Source: Campylobacterales bacterium
GTDB lineage: Bacteria; Campylobacterota; Campylobacteria; Campylobacterales; QNZT01
DNA: 9,787 nt
Direction: 5' to 3'
NCBI GenBank assembly: GCA_027056215.1
Contig: JALULO010000147.1
Span: 1 to 9,787, forward strand
Every line of letters starts with the position of its first letter. Within the stretch, counting starts at the first letter, position 1. Shown here in pieces: positions 1-7,424 of this stretch. Under the pieces are notes generated by a model. The model was not told where the DNA came from, made no database searches, and saw only the letters and a list, made by a program, of their open reading frames with translations. Made by a program: the position numbers and the translations under genes.

Positions 1-872
1 CTATTTAACCCTTTATTATCGACAACAGTAACACACACTTTTTGCTCACCTGGTGTTGTACAAGCGAAGGTGTTGGTCATACCGCTAAGTGTATCGGGAG
101 TCCAATTATATTGTATAATCGAACCATCTGGATCTGAGCTTTTTGTTGCATCAAGCGTAACACTTTCTCCAACAATACATCCAGTTGCTGAAGTATTGAG
201 ATCTGCTATAGGCGCTTTATTTGGAACTTCTTGTCCGACAATTGTTGTACAGTTTTTATCTGTTAATCCATCATTGTCATATACATTTAAACACAACTCT
301 TGTGCACCTATCTTAGAACAGACAAAAGCTGGTTTATCGAAATCAGATTGTTGATCTTGTGCATATGTCCATGCATAACGAACAACTTCGCCATCGCTAT
401 CACTGCTTGTTGTACCATCAACCCTGATTGTCTCACCAAAGGTACAAAAATCCGGTGCATTCAAGATTACAGCAACTGGCGGAATTTTTGGTGCTGCAGA
501 TACTACATAAGATTGGCAAGTGGTATTTGAACTAAGATTATCATCATCTGTAACTTTTAAACAAACCTCTTTTTCCCCTAGAGTATCACAACTAAACGTC
601 GGTTTAGGACCTTGTGATATAAGCTTACCATCAACTAGCCATTCATACTTTTGGACATGTCCATCTTGATCAGTGCTACTACGACCATCCATGGTGATTG
701 TACCACCTTCAACACATTCTCTACTTTGTGTTGTAATCAAGGCAGTCGGAGCAATCTTTTGTACTACCTCCCCCTTTGGATCAACCGGCGTATCACCACT
801 ACAACAGTCACTGCTTCCACACCCAATAAACCATACACTCACTATGGTTACACTTAACAAATACTTCAACAT
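1..872 (-). CDS. PKD-repeat lipoprotein, 3' end cut by the window edge
   Basis: Reading the minus strand from ATG at 872 gives 290 codons with no stop before base 1, so the C-terminus is missing. A short hydrophobic leader ends in a lipobox-like FIGC, with Cys18 as the predicted lipidated residue, so export and membrane anchoring in the envelope are inferred. Three PKD/Ig-like repeats follow (about residues 40-123, 131-212, 220-290+), each with the signature S-S-D-x-D-G-x-(I/V)-x-x-Y-x-W and a closing V-x-D-(D/N)-(D/K)-G/N-L. PKD domains usually serve as rigid extracellular spacers or adhesion modules. Each repeat also carries cysteines at matching places (C53/C95/C104/C119; C143/C185/C194/C208; C232/C271/C280), which suggests disulfides. 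An AAGGAGA ribosome site (885-879) lies 6 nt before the ATG and fixes the start. The gene lies downstream of tamB on the same strand, 91 bp away. The true function depends on the missing C-terminal part. Confidence 0.9.
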   Translation of the reverse strand, partial: MLKYLLSVTIVSVWFIGCGSSDCCSGDTPVDPKGEVVQKIAPTALITTQSRECVEGGTITMDGRSSTDQDGHVQKYEWLVDGKLISQGPKPTFSCDTLGEKEVCLKVTDDDNLSSNTTCQSYVVSAAPKIPPVAVILNAPDFCTFGETIRVDGTTSSDSDGEVVRYAWTYAQDQQSDFDKPAFVCSKIGAQELCLNVYDNDGLTDKNCTTIVGQEVPNKAPIADLNTSATGCIVGESVTLDATKSSDPDGSIIQYNWTPDTLSGMTNTFACTTPGEQKVCVTVVDNKGLN

Positions 873-878
873 ATTATA

Positions 879-885
879 TCTCCTT
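879..885 (-). promoter_or_regulatory. Strong Shine-Dalgarno of the PKD lipoprotein gene
   Basis: AAGGAGA on the minus strand, 6 nt before ATG 872. It is a near-perfect anti-16S match and decides the start codon of this gene. Confidence 0.8.
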
Positions 886-902
886 ATAAAATTCGGTAAG
901 AT

Positions 903-911
903 ATTTTAACA
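903..911 (-). promoter_or_regulatory. Candidate extended -10 promoter for the PKD lipoprotein gene
   Basis: TGTTAAAAT on the minus strand reads as TG-n-TAAAAT, one mismatch from TATAAT, with transcription expected near 896 and a leader of about 24 nt. No -35 box is clear, which is usual for Campylobacterota sigma-70 promoters. It suggests that the lipoprotein can be transcribed separately from tamAB. Confidence 0.35.
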
Positions 912-945
912 TTGTTAGATTAACTTTACTATATAAAATAAGTAT

Positions 946-991
946 AAATAATTTTTTTATGAATTATTTAAAGCCTTTTTTATAAAAAAGG
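946..991 (-). terminator. Weak terminator-like structures at the tamB 3' end
   Basis: Two inverted repeats flank the tamB stop codon: a perfect 18-bp palindrome (974-991, CC-T6-AT-A6-GG) inside the last codons, and AAATAATT/AATTATTT (946-953 with 962-969). Both are almost pure A/T, so the stems are weak, but the minus-strand RNA after them is U-rich. This may partly end tamAB transcription before the lipoprotein gene. Low certainty. Confidence 0.25.
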
Positions 992-3900
992 TCTACTGCC
1001 TGACCAGTCTGTCCTATCTCAGTATCGAGTTCAAAATGACGACCTAATTTACGTTCAACAATTATACTGCTCTCTTGTTCTTTGTTTTGATAGTAAACAA
1101 TCGTTTTCTTTGTCACTTTTTTACCAGCTTTTACATTAACTGCACCCGCTTTTGAACGGGTTAAATCCAAGCGATCGAGGTTGAGTTCTCGGGCTAAATC
1201 TTTTGCTAAAGCACGTCCAAAAATCTTCTCAGCTGCATTGGCAGCACCGCTTTGTGCACCATCACTTTCACTCACAGCAAAACCAAAAAGAAGATAGGAA
1301 AATATATCTTTTTTACTCATCATAGGTTTGGATTTAAAATCAAGTTTTGGTTTTCGTTTATCCCCACGAATATCAATCAAAATCAATACTTCATCGATAG
1401 GATACTCTACATGAATATCTAAAAGAGGATTGATATCTTCTTGACCACGAAATGCAACTGCACCCTCTTTGATCGTAAAACGCTTATCTCCTAAATCATA
1501 CTCACCTTCTAAGATATTGATCTTTCCTAAGATTTTAACATTTGTACCAAACTCTTTACGTACCTCTATATCTGGTTTCATCTCCACTGTTCCAGCTTCA
1601 ACTTTGTAGACGATGGCATCTTTACTTTTGATATGAAGATCTAAAAAGGTATTTTGACGAAAAGAGTCATCTGCTGCTCTTTTTTTCTTATGTTTTTCAT
1701 CGATGATGATGATATCGGGATCTTTAGAAACATCCAAATAACGAGACTCATACTGTACTTGGGTCTCTTCAAAAGTGATATCGCCTGAAACTGCCAACTG
1801 TTTTGCACTTTGAAACATATCTATATCGGTGGTCAATTTCGTCTGACCATATCCTTTTAGACCTAAGTAGAGTTTATGGGTCGAGAGTTTCCCTGTAGTT
1901 ACATCTCCTTCTTTCTCACCCTTGAAACTCAAAAAATCTTTGAGTACAAAATCAACTTTGCTATCATTTCCATCAAATGTCACATAACCAGGATGGGCAA
2001 GTTTTACCTCTCTATTCATCTCTTTTGGTTCAAACTCTTTTAACCAAAATCCAAATCTCTTGATATCAACACGTCCTTTTTTATAGAAGGCTTCTATATC
2101 TATATCTTTAAATTTACCCTCTTGCAGTTTGATAAATGGTGAAGTCAATGCGATCTTTACACGCTTCTTTCCTGCCCTCTTTGCCTCAAGTTTTAAACCA
2201 CCTTCGATAGGGGGGACATTTTTCAAAGGATAAACTTTTTGTATCTGGGCTAAAAGTTTTGGGATAGAGGGGATATCCAACTTTCCATCGGCATAGAGAG
2301 GATCAGGTTTAAAGTTTATAAAACCATTGACTGCTTTGTTTTTCAGATGTGCCCTAACCGCACCATCTTTTGTTTTGGCATCAAGTGATAGTTTAAAACC
2401 CTTAGCCTCAACCAATACTGGTGTAAGTGTCACATCATCACCATCAAGGGAAAGTTTAAAACGATTGGTATGGATATAACGATTTGAGAGTTTGAGCTTT
2501 TTTACTTTGGCATCTACCTGTGCCTTTTTGCTTTTGAGAGTATAGTAACCTTTTGCATATAAGGCTACAAAACTATTTTTCAGCTGTGGCGGAACTTTTT
2601 TGTAGAATTTATCGATATAAAGATTTTTGGTGTCCAGATCAAACCTGAAAGTATCAAAATCAACACTTTTAACAAGTGCCTTGAGACCTTTTGCATGAAG
2701 TGATGCATCAAGATTTTGCAGTGATCCAACTGCATCGAGTTTGAGTAAGCCTAACTGACGCAAATCGATATCTTCAAATGGCTTTTTTTGTACTATTTTA
2801 GAAGAGAGTTTGTATTTTAAGGTATGGTTTATATCATCACTATCCACAAATGCGTTACCCTTTACTTTGATATCTGCGATAGTGCTTTTAAGATTAATAT
2901 CTATATCACTTTTTACAGTATGCTCATGCAAATCATAGATCACTTTTGTATCTTTGATAGAAGGCTGGATAGTCTCAGATCCTACCCTTGCCCTACCCTG
3001 TAAATCAACCGTTGCAACAGCCTTTTTTGCATCACCTATGATATGTAACTTTAGTGGTGATAGCCGTTGAAATTTTACTCGTTTATCATGGAGTTTTTTT
3101 CTCAGGTATCCCTCTTTGGCTTTGAGTGTTGTGTCGGCACTATAGTGCAACGTGTTGTTCAAATCTGATAGTTTCATTCCTGCATTTGCATCTAAGCTAA
3201 TATCTCCAGCATTGGATAAGATGAGAGCTTCTATGTCTGCTTTAGTATCAGAGGTTTTAAGATTATAATCCACATTTGCCATAATCTTTTTGGCTGCAAT
3301 ATCTAATCCATCATATCGCAAAGCACTCTCATCTGTTACCACCAAAAGATTTAACAACTCACCCTTGTTTACGACATCAAGGTGTAGTGCTGGAACTTTG
3401 GAAAGTGTGATATTTTGTTCTTGTAAAAGTTTGGTTAAAAAAGGTTTTTTGGCAAGCAAATTACTGTGCAAATCCAGCTTTAACGTATGGTTAATATCAT
3501 CAAGATCTACAAATGTTTGATACGCTACATCAAAATCAGCAACATTACTCACAACATTACCCGATCCTTTTGCATCAAGTTGTAAAGATGCAATATCAAA
3601 GTGGTTGATAAAACGTAACTGCTTAGGCTTAATCTTAAAGCGTTGGTATAGGATTTCACCACCTTTTAAAGTTACATTTGCATCCACATACTGCATCGTA
3701 CCAAGTCCTGATAGATACATTTTAGATGCTTTTGGAAAACTAAGATTTGCATCTTTTAAAACAGAAGCAAACTCTTTTTTTACTCCACTGATATCTGATT
3801 TCACTATGTAATGCAATGAGTTATTGATATCGTTAAGATTCAAACTATTTTCTAAAGAGAGGTTCATATCGGCAACATTGCTTAGTATTTGCGAATGCAA

Positions 3901-4719
3901 AGTATCGCTAAGATCAGAAGTGTTGATATCATAACTTCCTTCGATATCGATAAACTTTGGATTTAGCTTATACAAATCATACGTTGCTTTAGATTCATCC
4001 ATATGAATCGTAAAATCACTCTTTTGCAAATCACCATCCACATGAAGTTTTGTCTCACCAACTTTGGCTATGGTGATATTTTGCTCTTGTAAAAGTCCAT
4101 TGGCAAAAGCTTTTTTAGGTCTTAGCTGGATATCCCCTTTGTAGTGGCTCTCTACAACATGAAGTACAACATTGGTATCTGCTACATTGCTCTTTGCTTC
4201 TAAGTTGATATCCCCACTAAGATTTTTTTTCATATCATAGCGAAAGCCCTTTGCACGAAGTGTTAAAGCATCAACTTTATACGTTTGATAAGCTGTATCC
4301 TTGAGATCTAAAGCAAAGTCATCTATGACAATCTCTTTTAAGGGATTTTTTGTGCTATTATCCTCTTTTTTCTCGCTGGTGCTATTGGCATCTATGAGGG
4401 ATTCTAAAAAGTTTTGGTCTACCCAAATATTTGTCGCTTTGAGGGTTTTGATATGTACTTTTCCAGATGCAAGCGTTGCAAAATCTGCGTCTAACTCCAA
4501 GTCAGCTTTTGCTTTTCCTTCATAATCCATCCCCTGAATCTTCAAACCACTAAAAAGTCCACCTTGAATACTTTTGTATTTCAGATCAAAACCAGTCGCA
4601 CCGATAGCATTTTTTACAATCAAATCTAGTGCAGTTGAACTGTTGAGTGAAAAAAGAACAAGAGCGATCATCACAACTAAAACAAACAAGAGTATCAATA
4701 AATATTTCAAGACTTTCAA
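964..4719 (-). CDS. tamB: TamB, translocation and assembly module inner-membrane/periplasmic subunit
   Basis: A 1251-residue protein of the AsmA/TamB (DUF490) family, a normal length for TamB. Residues 5-25 form one hydrophobic N-terminal anchor in the inner membrane. The long middle is the repeated beta-rich stretch expected to fold into the hydrophobic groove that spans the periplasm. The C-terminal TamB domain (about 860-1251) has the family's typical end: a DPLLDI-like motif (INPLLDIHVEYP, 1096-1107), the SKKDIFSYLLFG segment (1135-1146), and a last strand ending LFYKKGFK that should meet TamA. Family knowledge: TamB works with TamA in outer-membrane protein assembly and phospholipid transport. 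The start is TTG at 4719, 8 nt after AGGA (4731-4728), and overlaps the tamA TGA in TTGA, so translation is probably coupled. Unusually, residues 170-665 contain about five copies of a ~111-residue repeat. Confidence 0.93.
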   Translation of the reverse strand: MKVLKYLLILLFVLVVMIALVLFSLNSSTALDLIVKNAIGATGFDLKYKSIQGGLFSGLKIQGMDYEGKAKADLELDADFATLASGKVHIKTLKATNIWVDQNFLESLIDANSTSEKKEDNSTKNPLKEIVIDDFALDLKDTAYQTYKVDALTLRAKGFRYDMKKNLSGDINLEAKSNVADTNVVLHVVESHYKGDIQLRPKKAFANGLLQEQNITIAKVGETKLHVDGDLQKSDFTIHMDESKATYDLYKLNPKFIDIEGSYDINTSDLSDTLHSQILSNVADMNLSLENSLNLNDINNSLHYIVKSDISGVKKEFASVLKDANLSFPKASKMYLSGLGTMQYVDANVTLKGGEILYQRFKIKPKQLRFINHFDIASLQLDAKGSGNVVSNVADFDVAYQTFVDLDDINHTLKLDLHSNLLAKKPFLTKLLQEQNITLSKVPALHLDVVNKGELLNLLVVTDESALRYDGLDIAAKKIMANVDYNLKTSDTKADIEALILSNAGDISLDANAGMKLSDLNNTLHYSADTTLKAKEGYLRKKLHDKRVKFQRLSPLKLHIIGDAKKAVATVDLQGRARVGSETIQPSIKDTKVIYDLHEHTVKSDIDINLKSTIADIKVKGNAFVDSDDINHTLKYKLSSKIVQKKPFEDIDLRQLGLLKLDAVGSLQNLDASLHAKGLKALVKSVDFDTFRFDLDTKNLYIDKFYKKVPPQLKNSFVALYAKGYYTLKSKKAQVDAKVKKLKLSNRYIHTNRFKLSLDGDDVTLTPVLVEAKGFKLSLDAKTKDGAVRAHLKNKAVNGFINFKPDPLYADGKLDIPSIPKLLAQIQKVYPLKNVPPIEGGLKLEAKRAGKKRVKIALTSPFIKLQEGKFKDIDIEAFYKKGRVDIKRFGFWLKEFEPKEMNREVKLAHPGYVTFDGNDSKVDFVLKDFLSFKGEKEGDVTTGKLSTHKLYLGLKGYGQTKLTTDIDMFQSAKQLAVSGDITFEETQVQYESRYLDVSKDPDIIIIDEKHKKKRAADDSFRQNTFLDLHIKSKDAIVYKVEAGTVEMKPDIEVRKEFGTNVKILGKINILEGEYDLGDKRFTIKEGAVAFRGQEDINPLLDIHVEYPIDEVLILIDIRGDKRKPKLDFKSKPMMSKKDIFSYLLFGFAVSESDGAQSGAANAAEKIFGRALAKDLARELNLDRLDLTRSKAGAVNVKAGKKVTKKTIVYYQNKEQESSIIVERKLGRHFELDTEIGQTGQAVDLFYKKGFK
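2725..4212 (-). repeat. Tandem ~111-residue (333-bp) repeats inside tamB
   Basis: Aligning TamB to itself gives S-N-V-A-D or variants at residues 177, 280, 391, 502 and 612 (steps 103, 111, 111, 110) and D-(I/L)-N-(H/N)-(T/S)-L at 297, 408, 519 and 629 (steps 111, 111, 110). LLQEQNIT occurs at 209 and 431, exactly two periods apart. At DNA level, 3407-3430 and 4073-4096 match at 23 of 24 bases, offset 666 bp. The copies are degenerate but in register, so the groove appears to have grown by unit duplication. Confidence 0.8.
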
Positions 4720-6452
4720 AACACTTGTCCTATACTGATATGAAACTCAAAACCCTTTGTTTGCTGTGGAAAACCAAAATCCAAACGAAGCGGACCAATC
4801 GGCGTAATATAACGCAACCCAAATCCAACACTATCGTAAAATGTATCTTTAAAATAGTGTGCTTTTTGGCTCAACATCGACGTATCATAAAAAGCAGTCA
4901 ACCAAAAATCATCAAAAAACATTTGACGACGAACTTCAAAAAGTGCATCAACCAGTGAAACACCACCCAAAGGAATCCCATCAGGATCTTTTGCCCCAAC
5001 ATCTCTATAAGCATACCCTCTGTTTGTAACAGAACCACCTGTATAAAAACGTTTAAAGATAGGCACGTTTTTATTGATCGAACCTAGCCTTGTTTTCACA
5101 CCAAAAACAGTTTTTTTGCCAAATGATTTGATATAACGCATCTCTAACAGTGCTTTGAGATACGTTATATCAGAAGCAAGATATTTAGAAGCCTGCTCCA
5201 GATACAAAGAGATATAGTAACCCTTTTTTGCATCAATCATAGAATCTCTTTTATCAATCAAAACCCGATAGAAAAAAGAGTTTATAAAATAATTGCCCCC
5301 ATCATCTTCAAAACCAGCCACTTTAGGTTTGATCCTACTTACCTCTGTTAAGATACCAAAGTAATGCTCCAATCCTACGAAAATCTTCCCCAAAGTAAAA
5401 CGATTTTCCCAAACATTTTCTTTAAAAGAGTCATAATTATGCATATAGTATTTTAACTCATCTTTAAGCGTAATCTTACCAACATAGGGCACGATGATGC
5501 GAGGATCATAGTACATCGCATGAGATTCATATCCGATTTTATTGATCTTTATACCCAAGTCAAGCACCTTAAGATTGCCAAAAAAGTTCTTATCTGTCCA
5601 TGAGATACCACCTCTAGCACCTAAATCCGTACTATATCCGATATTTGTTTTCAAAAATTTTGTCTCACCGGTCTTTAAGGCTATGCTGATAGGAACATTT
5701 GTACCGTTTTGATCAAGCTTTGGTTCAACCGCTATATAATCATAGATACCATATTCATAGATATTGTCGTACGTCTCTTCAAGTTTTCGGATATCAAATT
5801 TCTCACCCTTCTTATAGACAATAGCATCTTCAATAATCTCTTTTTTAACATCACCCTGCCCCGATATCGCCGTATCATCTATAAAACAAGTCTGATTTTC
5901 ATCTACATGATAATCTAAATCCACCTTATAACTATCCAGATGAACATACGCTTTAGCATCAAATCCATACTTGGGGTGTGCATTTTCCATCATATAACGG
6001 GTGATGTTTTCTTTAGATTTTTTAAAAGCATCCGTTCGGAAGACATCGCCTTTTTTAAAAGCTGTTAGTTTTGCATATTTTCGATCAGGGGCGACTTTTA
6101 GTATAGCTATCTTAATCGGTTTGTTTTTTTCAATCTCTATGACAATCTTGTCATCTTTGATCTTCGGATAAATCTTTGCTTTAAAGTATCCCAAAGACTC
6201 ATAATAATCTTTTAATTTACTCTTATATTCATCTAAATCATCACTTTCAAAAGTCGGGTTACTTCGCCAAAATGCATAAAAAGGAGGAAAAGGTTTTCCA
6301 ATCACGCTATAAAGTTTAGAAGAACTTAACTCACCCATTAAAGTATCAACACCAGAACCCTTAAATTCCAATGTTTGATATACTTTTGCATGCAATGTAT
6401 TTACAAAAATAGATAGTAATACAAAAGCAAACAAACCCCGAAGTAAAATCAA
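4716..6452 (-). CDS. tamA: TamA, Omp85-family outer-membrane barrel with POTRA domains
   Basis: Omp85/BamA-superfamily protein, 578 residues from TTG at 6452. Residues 1-22 form a signal peptide with a cleavage-like site NTLHA/K. About 24-260 are periplasmic POTRA-type repeats (for example YYESLGYFKAKIYP and DNIYEYGIYDYIAVEP, typical POTRA endings). The rest is a 16-strand-type barrel: the loop-6 motif is NRGYAYRD (477-484), the penultimate strand has GLRYITPIGPLRLDFG, and the chain ends in Phe, as outer-membrane proteins do. The direct overlap with tamB identifies it as TamA rather than BamA. The open frame extends to another TTG at 6494 (592 residues), but that start has no ribosome site and puts an acidic 14-residue tail before the signal peptide. 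The TTG at 6452 follows AAGG (6465-6462) by 9 nt and gives an ideal leader, so I prefer it. Confidence 0.9.
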   Translation of the reverse strand: MILLRGLFAFVLLSIFVNTLHAKVYQTLEFKGSGVDTLMGELSSSKLYSVIGKPFPPFYAFWRSNPTFESDDLDEYKSKLKDYYESLGYFKAKIYPKIKDDKIVIEIEKNKPIKIAILKVAPDRKYAKLTAFKKGDVFRTDAFKKSKENITRYMMENAHPKYGFDAKAYVHLDSYKVDLDYHVDENQTCFIDDTAISGQGDVKKEIIEDAIVYKKGEKFDIRKLEETYDNIYEYGIYDYIAVEPKLDQNGTNVPISIALKTGETKFLKTNIGYSTDLGARGGISWTDKNFFGNLKVLDLGIKINKIGYESHAMYYDPRIIVPYVGKITLKDELKYYMHNYDSFKENVWENRFTLGKIFVGLEHYFGILTEVSRIKPKVAGFEDDGGNYFINSFFYRVLIDKRDSMIDAKKGYYISLYLEQASKYLASDITYLKALLEMRYIKSFGKKTVFGVKTRLGSINKNVPIFKRFYTGGSVTNRGYAYRDVGAKDPDGIPLGGVSLVDALFEVRRQMFFDDFWLTAFYDTSMLSQKAHYFKDTFYDSVGFGLRYITPIGPLRLDFGFPQQTKGFEFHISIGQVF

Positions 6453-6461
6453 ACTATCAAA

Positions 6462-6465
6462 CCTT
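6462..6465 (-). promoter_or_regulatory. Ribosome site deciding the tamA start
   Basis: AAGG on the minus strand, 9 nt before TTG 6452. It favours this internal TTG over the one at 6494, which is preceded only by a T-run. Confidence 0.45.
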
Positions 6466-6484
6466 ATAGAAATATTTTGGTTAT

Positions 6485-6513
6485 ATATTAACAAAAAACA
6501 TATATATTTAACA
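6485..6513 (-). promoter_or_regulatory. Candidate tamA promoter
   Basis: Two overlapping extended -10-like boxes occur on the minus strand: TGTTAAATA (6513-6505) and TGTTAATAT (6493-6485). If the second is used, transcription starts near 6478, inside the longer tamA frame, which would also require the 6452 start. Neither box has a clear -35 partner. Confidence 0.3.
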
Positions 6514-6570
6514 GAAAAACATCAATAGGAGAAAAGATTTTGGTAAAAAGAAGTTGTAGTGAAAGGAGAC

Positions 6571-6600
6571 TTTCCTGATATAAAATCAAATATCAGGAAA
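6571..6600 (-). terminator. Perfect 11-bp hairpin after the DUF302 gene
   Basis: TTTCCTGATAT (6571-6581) pairs perfectly with ATATCAGGAAA (6590-6600) across an 8-nt loop, 12 nt beyond the DUF302 stop. On the minus strand the sequence that follows, GTCTCCTTTC, is pyrimidine-rich but has no clean U-run, so this may be a weak terminator or an mRNA 3'-end stabiliser that separates the DUF302 transcript from tamA. Confidence 0.5.
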
Positions 6601-6612
6601 AGATATAAATGT

Positions 6613-7203
6613 TTAGAAATCACCTTCTGCCGCTTTATCCATCGCAGCATAAACAGTATCTCTGACTGATTCCGCCATCGTAAGCATATCTTTTGGTAAT
6701 TCCCGACCACCATGAATCATCAAACCCATATCCATCGTATAAAGCCATCTGTTTCCCTCATCATCTTCTTGAAGCATGATTCGACAAGGCATAAATGCAC
6801 CATAAGCCTTTGAATAATTTAAAAACTTTGATGCTATAGGACGACTACAAAGTGAAAAGATCCTGGTATATTTTGTCTTTTTCCCACTACTATCAAGTGG
6901 AGAACCATCAAACATAGTAACATCTCCTACCACTTGCATGTTTCCATCACTTGCAACACTCTCGATTGTATCTTTGATATCTTCATTTGTCACATCAGCG
7001 TTAACTTTTTTACGACGAACCATACCATCTGCAGCATTTCCTGTTTCAAGTACCGTACCAAACATTTTGACATACAATGGTATCGCCTGAGAATCTAGTT
7101 TTGTCACCTGACCTATCAATCCTCCAAACTTCACACCTGCGAACAACAACCCTGCAATAACGAGTGCTCCTATTAACATCAATATAGCTTTAATAAATCC
7201 CAT
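6613..7203 (-). CDS. DUF302 domain protein with N-terminal membrane anchor
   Basis: A 196-residue protein. Residues 4-31 form a glycine-rich hydrophobic anchor or uncleaved signal. The C-terminal half (about 110-196) matches the DUF302 family: a conserved LNYSKAYGAFMPCRIML block (128-144), WLYTMDMGLMIHGG (153-166), and a helical end VRDTVYAAMDKAAEGDF. The biochemical role of DUF302 is not established. In this protein the conserved core has two cysteines (119, 140), several methionines (157, 159, 162) and His164 close together; a metal or redox role would only be inference. AAGGA (7213-7209) sits 5 nt before ATG 7203. The gene is divergent from the efflux adaptor across a shared 221-bp control region, and a hairpin separates it from tamA downstream. 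Confidence 0.88.
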   Translation of the reverse strand: MGFIKAILMLIGALVIAGLLFAGVKFGGLIGQVTKLDSQAIPLYVKMFGTVLETGNAADGMVRRKKVNADVTNEDIKDTIESVASDGNMQVVGDVTMFDGSPLDSSGKKTKYTRIFSLCSRPIASKFLNYSKAYGAFMPCRIMLQEDDEGNRWLYTMDMGLMIHGGRELPKDMLTMAESVRDTVYAAMDKAAEGDF

Positions 7204-7245
7204 GTTTATCCTTTTATTTGTTTTATTTATACTCTATCCTCACCT

Positions 7246-7254
7246 ATTCTAACA
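7246..7254 (-). promoter_or_regulatory. Candidate extended -10 promoter of the DUF302 gene
   Basis: TGTTAGAAT on the minus strand (TG-n-TAGAAT), with transcription expected near 7239 and a leader of about 36 nt. The upstream DNA is T/A-tract rich, as expected for Campylobacterota promoters that lack a -35 box. Confidence 0.4.
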
Positions 7255-7258
7255 AAAA

Positions 7259-7296
7259 ATAACTTTATTTTTTTTAAACATACATAACTTTATTTT
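7259..7296. repeat. Two direct repeats in the divergent control region
   Basis: ATAACTTTATTTT occurs at 7259-7271 and again at 7284-7296, 25 bp apart, just upstream of the DUF302 -10 box. They may be regulator sites or simply A/T tracts that aid promoter activity. Confidence 0.4.
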
Positions 7297-7305
7297 ATAT
7301 AAATT

Positions 7306-7376
7306 TGATGAACATCAGATGACTAATATATTTCTTAAAATATCTATATTATTTAACCAACCTACTATTTAGATAT
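7306..7376. promoter_or_regulatory. Inverted repeats, possible operators between divergent genes
   Basis: TGATG-AA-CATCA is a small palindrome at 7306-7317. ATATCTA (7340-7346) is inverted as TAGATAT (7370-7376), whose second arm overlaps the -35 region of the adaptor promoter. The positions suit a regulator that controls both divergent genes, but the A/T-rich composition makes chance matches likely. Confidence 0.25.
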
Positions 7377-7383
7377 AAAAACA

Positions 7384-7392
7384 TGTTATAAT
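7384..7392 (+). promoter_or_regulatory. Extended -10 promoter of the efflux adaptor gene
   Basis: TGTTATAAT is a perfect TG-n-TATAAT extended -10, giving a start near 7399 and a leader of about 25 nt before the GTG. No good -35 is present 17 bp upstream. Confidence 0.55.
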
Positions 7393-7424
7393 ACTCTCAA
7401 CTATATTTTTTTAAAGGAAAACCT

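Noticed and set aside
70..909. Several plus-strand ORFs of 68-94 codons
   Set aside because: They are antisense to the PKD lipoprotein, which has clear repeats, a lipobox and a ribosome site.
974..991. Perfect 18-bp palindrome as a regulator site
   Set aside because: It is inside the last tamB codons (FYKKGF) and almost all A/T, so it is explained by codon content; kept only as part of a weak terminator.
3290..4958. Plus-strand ORFs opposite tamB and tamA
   Set aside because: Serine/cysteine-rich or low-quality translations that mirror the coding strand; no ribosome sites.
5709..5918. Plus-strand ORF of 69 codons opposite tamA
   Set aside because: Antisense shadow of the POTRA region, with composition typical of complementary-strand reading.
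6522..6713. Minus-strand 63-codon ORF overlapping the DUF302 3' end
   Set aside because: It lies out of frame over the conserved DUF302 C-terminus and runs through the hairpin; no family resemblance.
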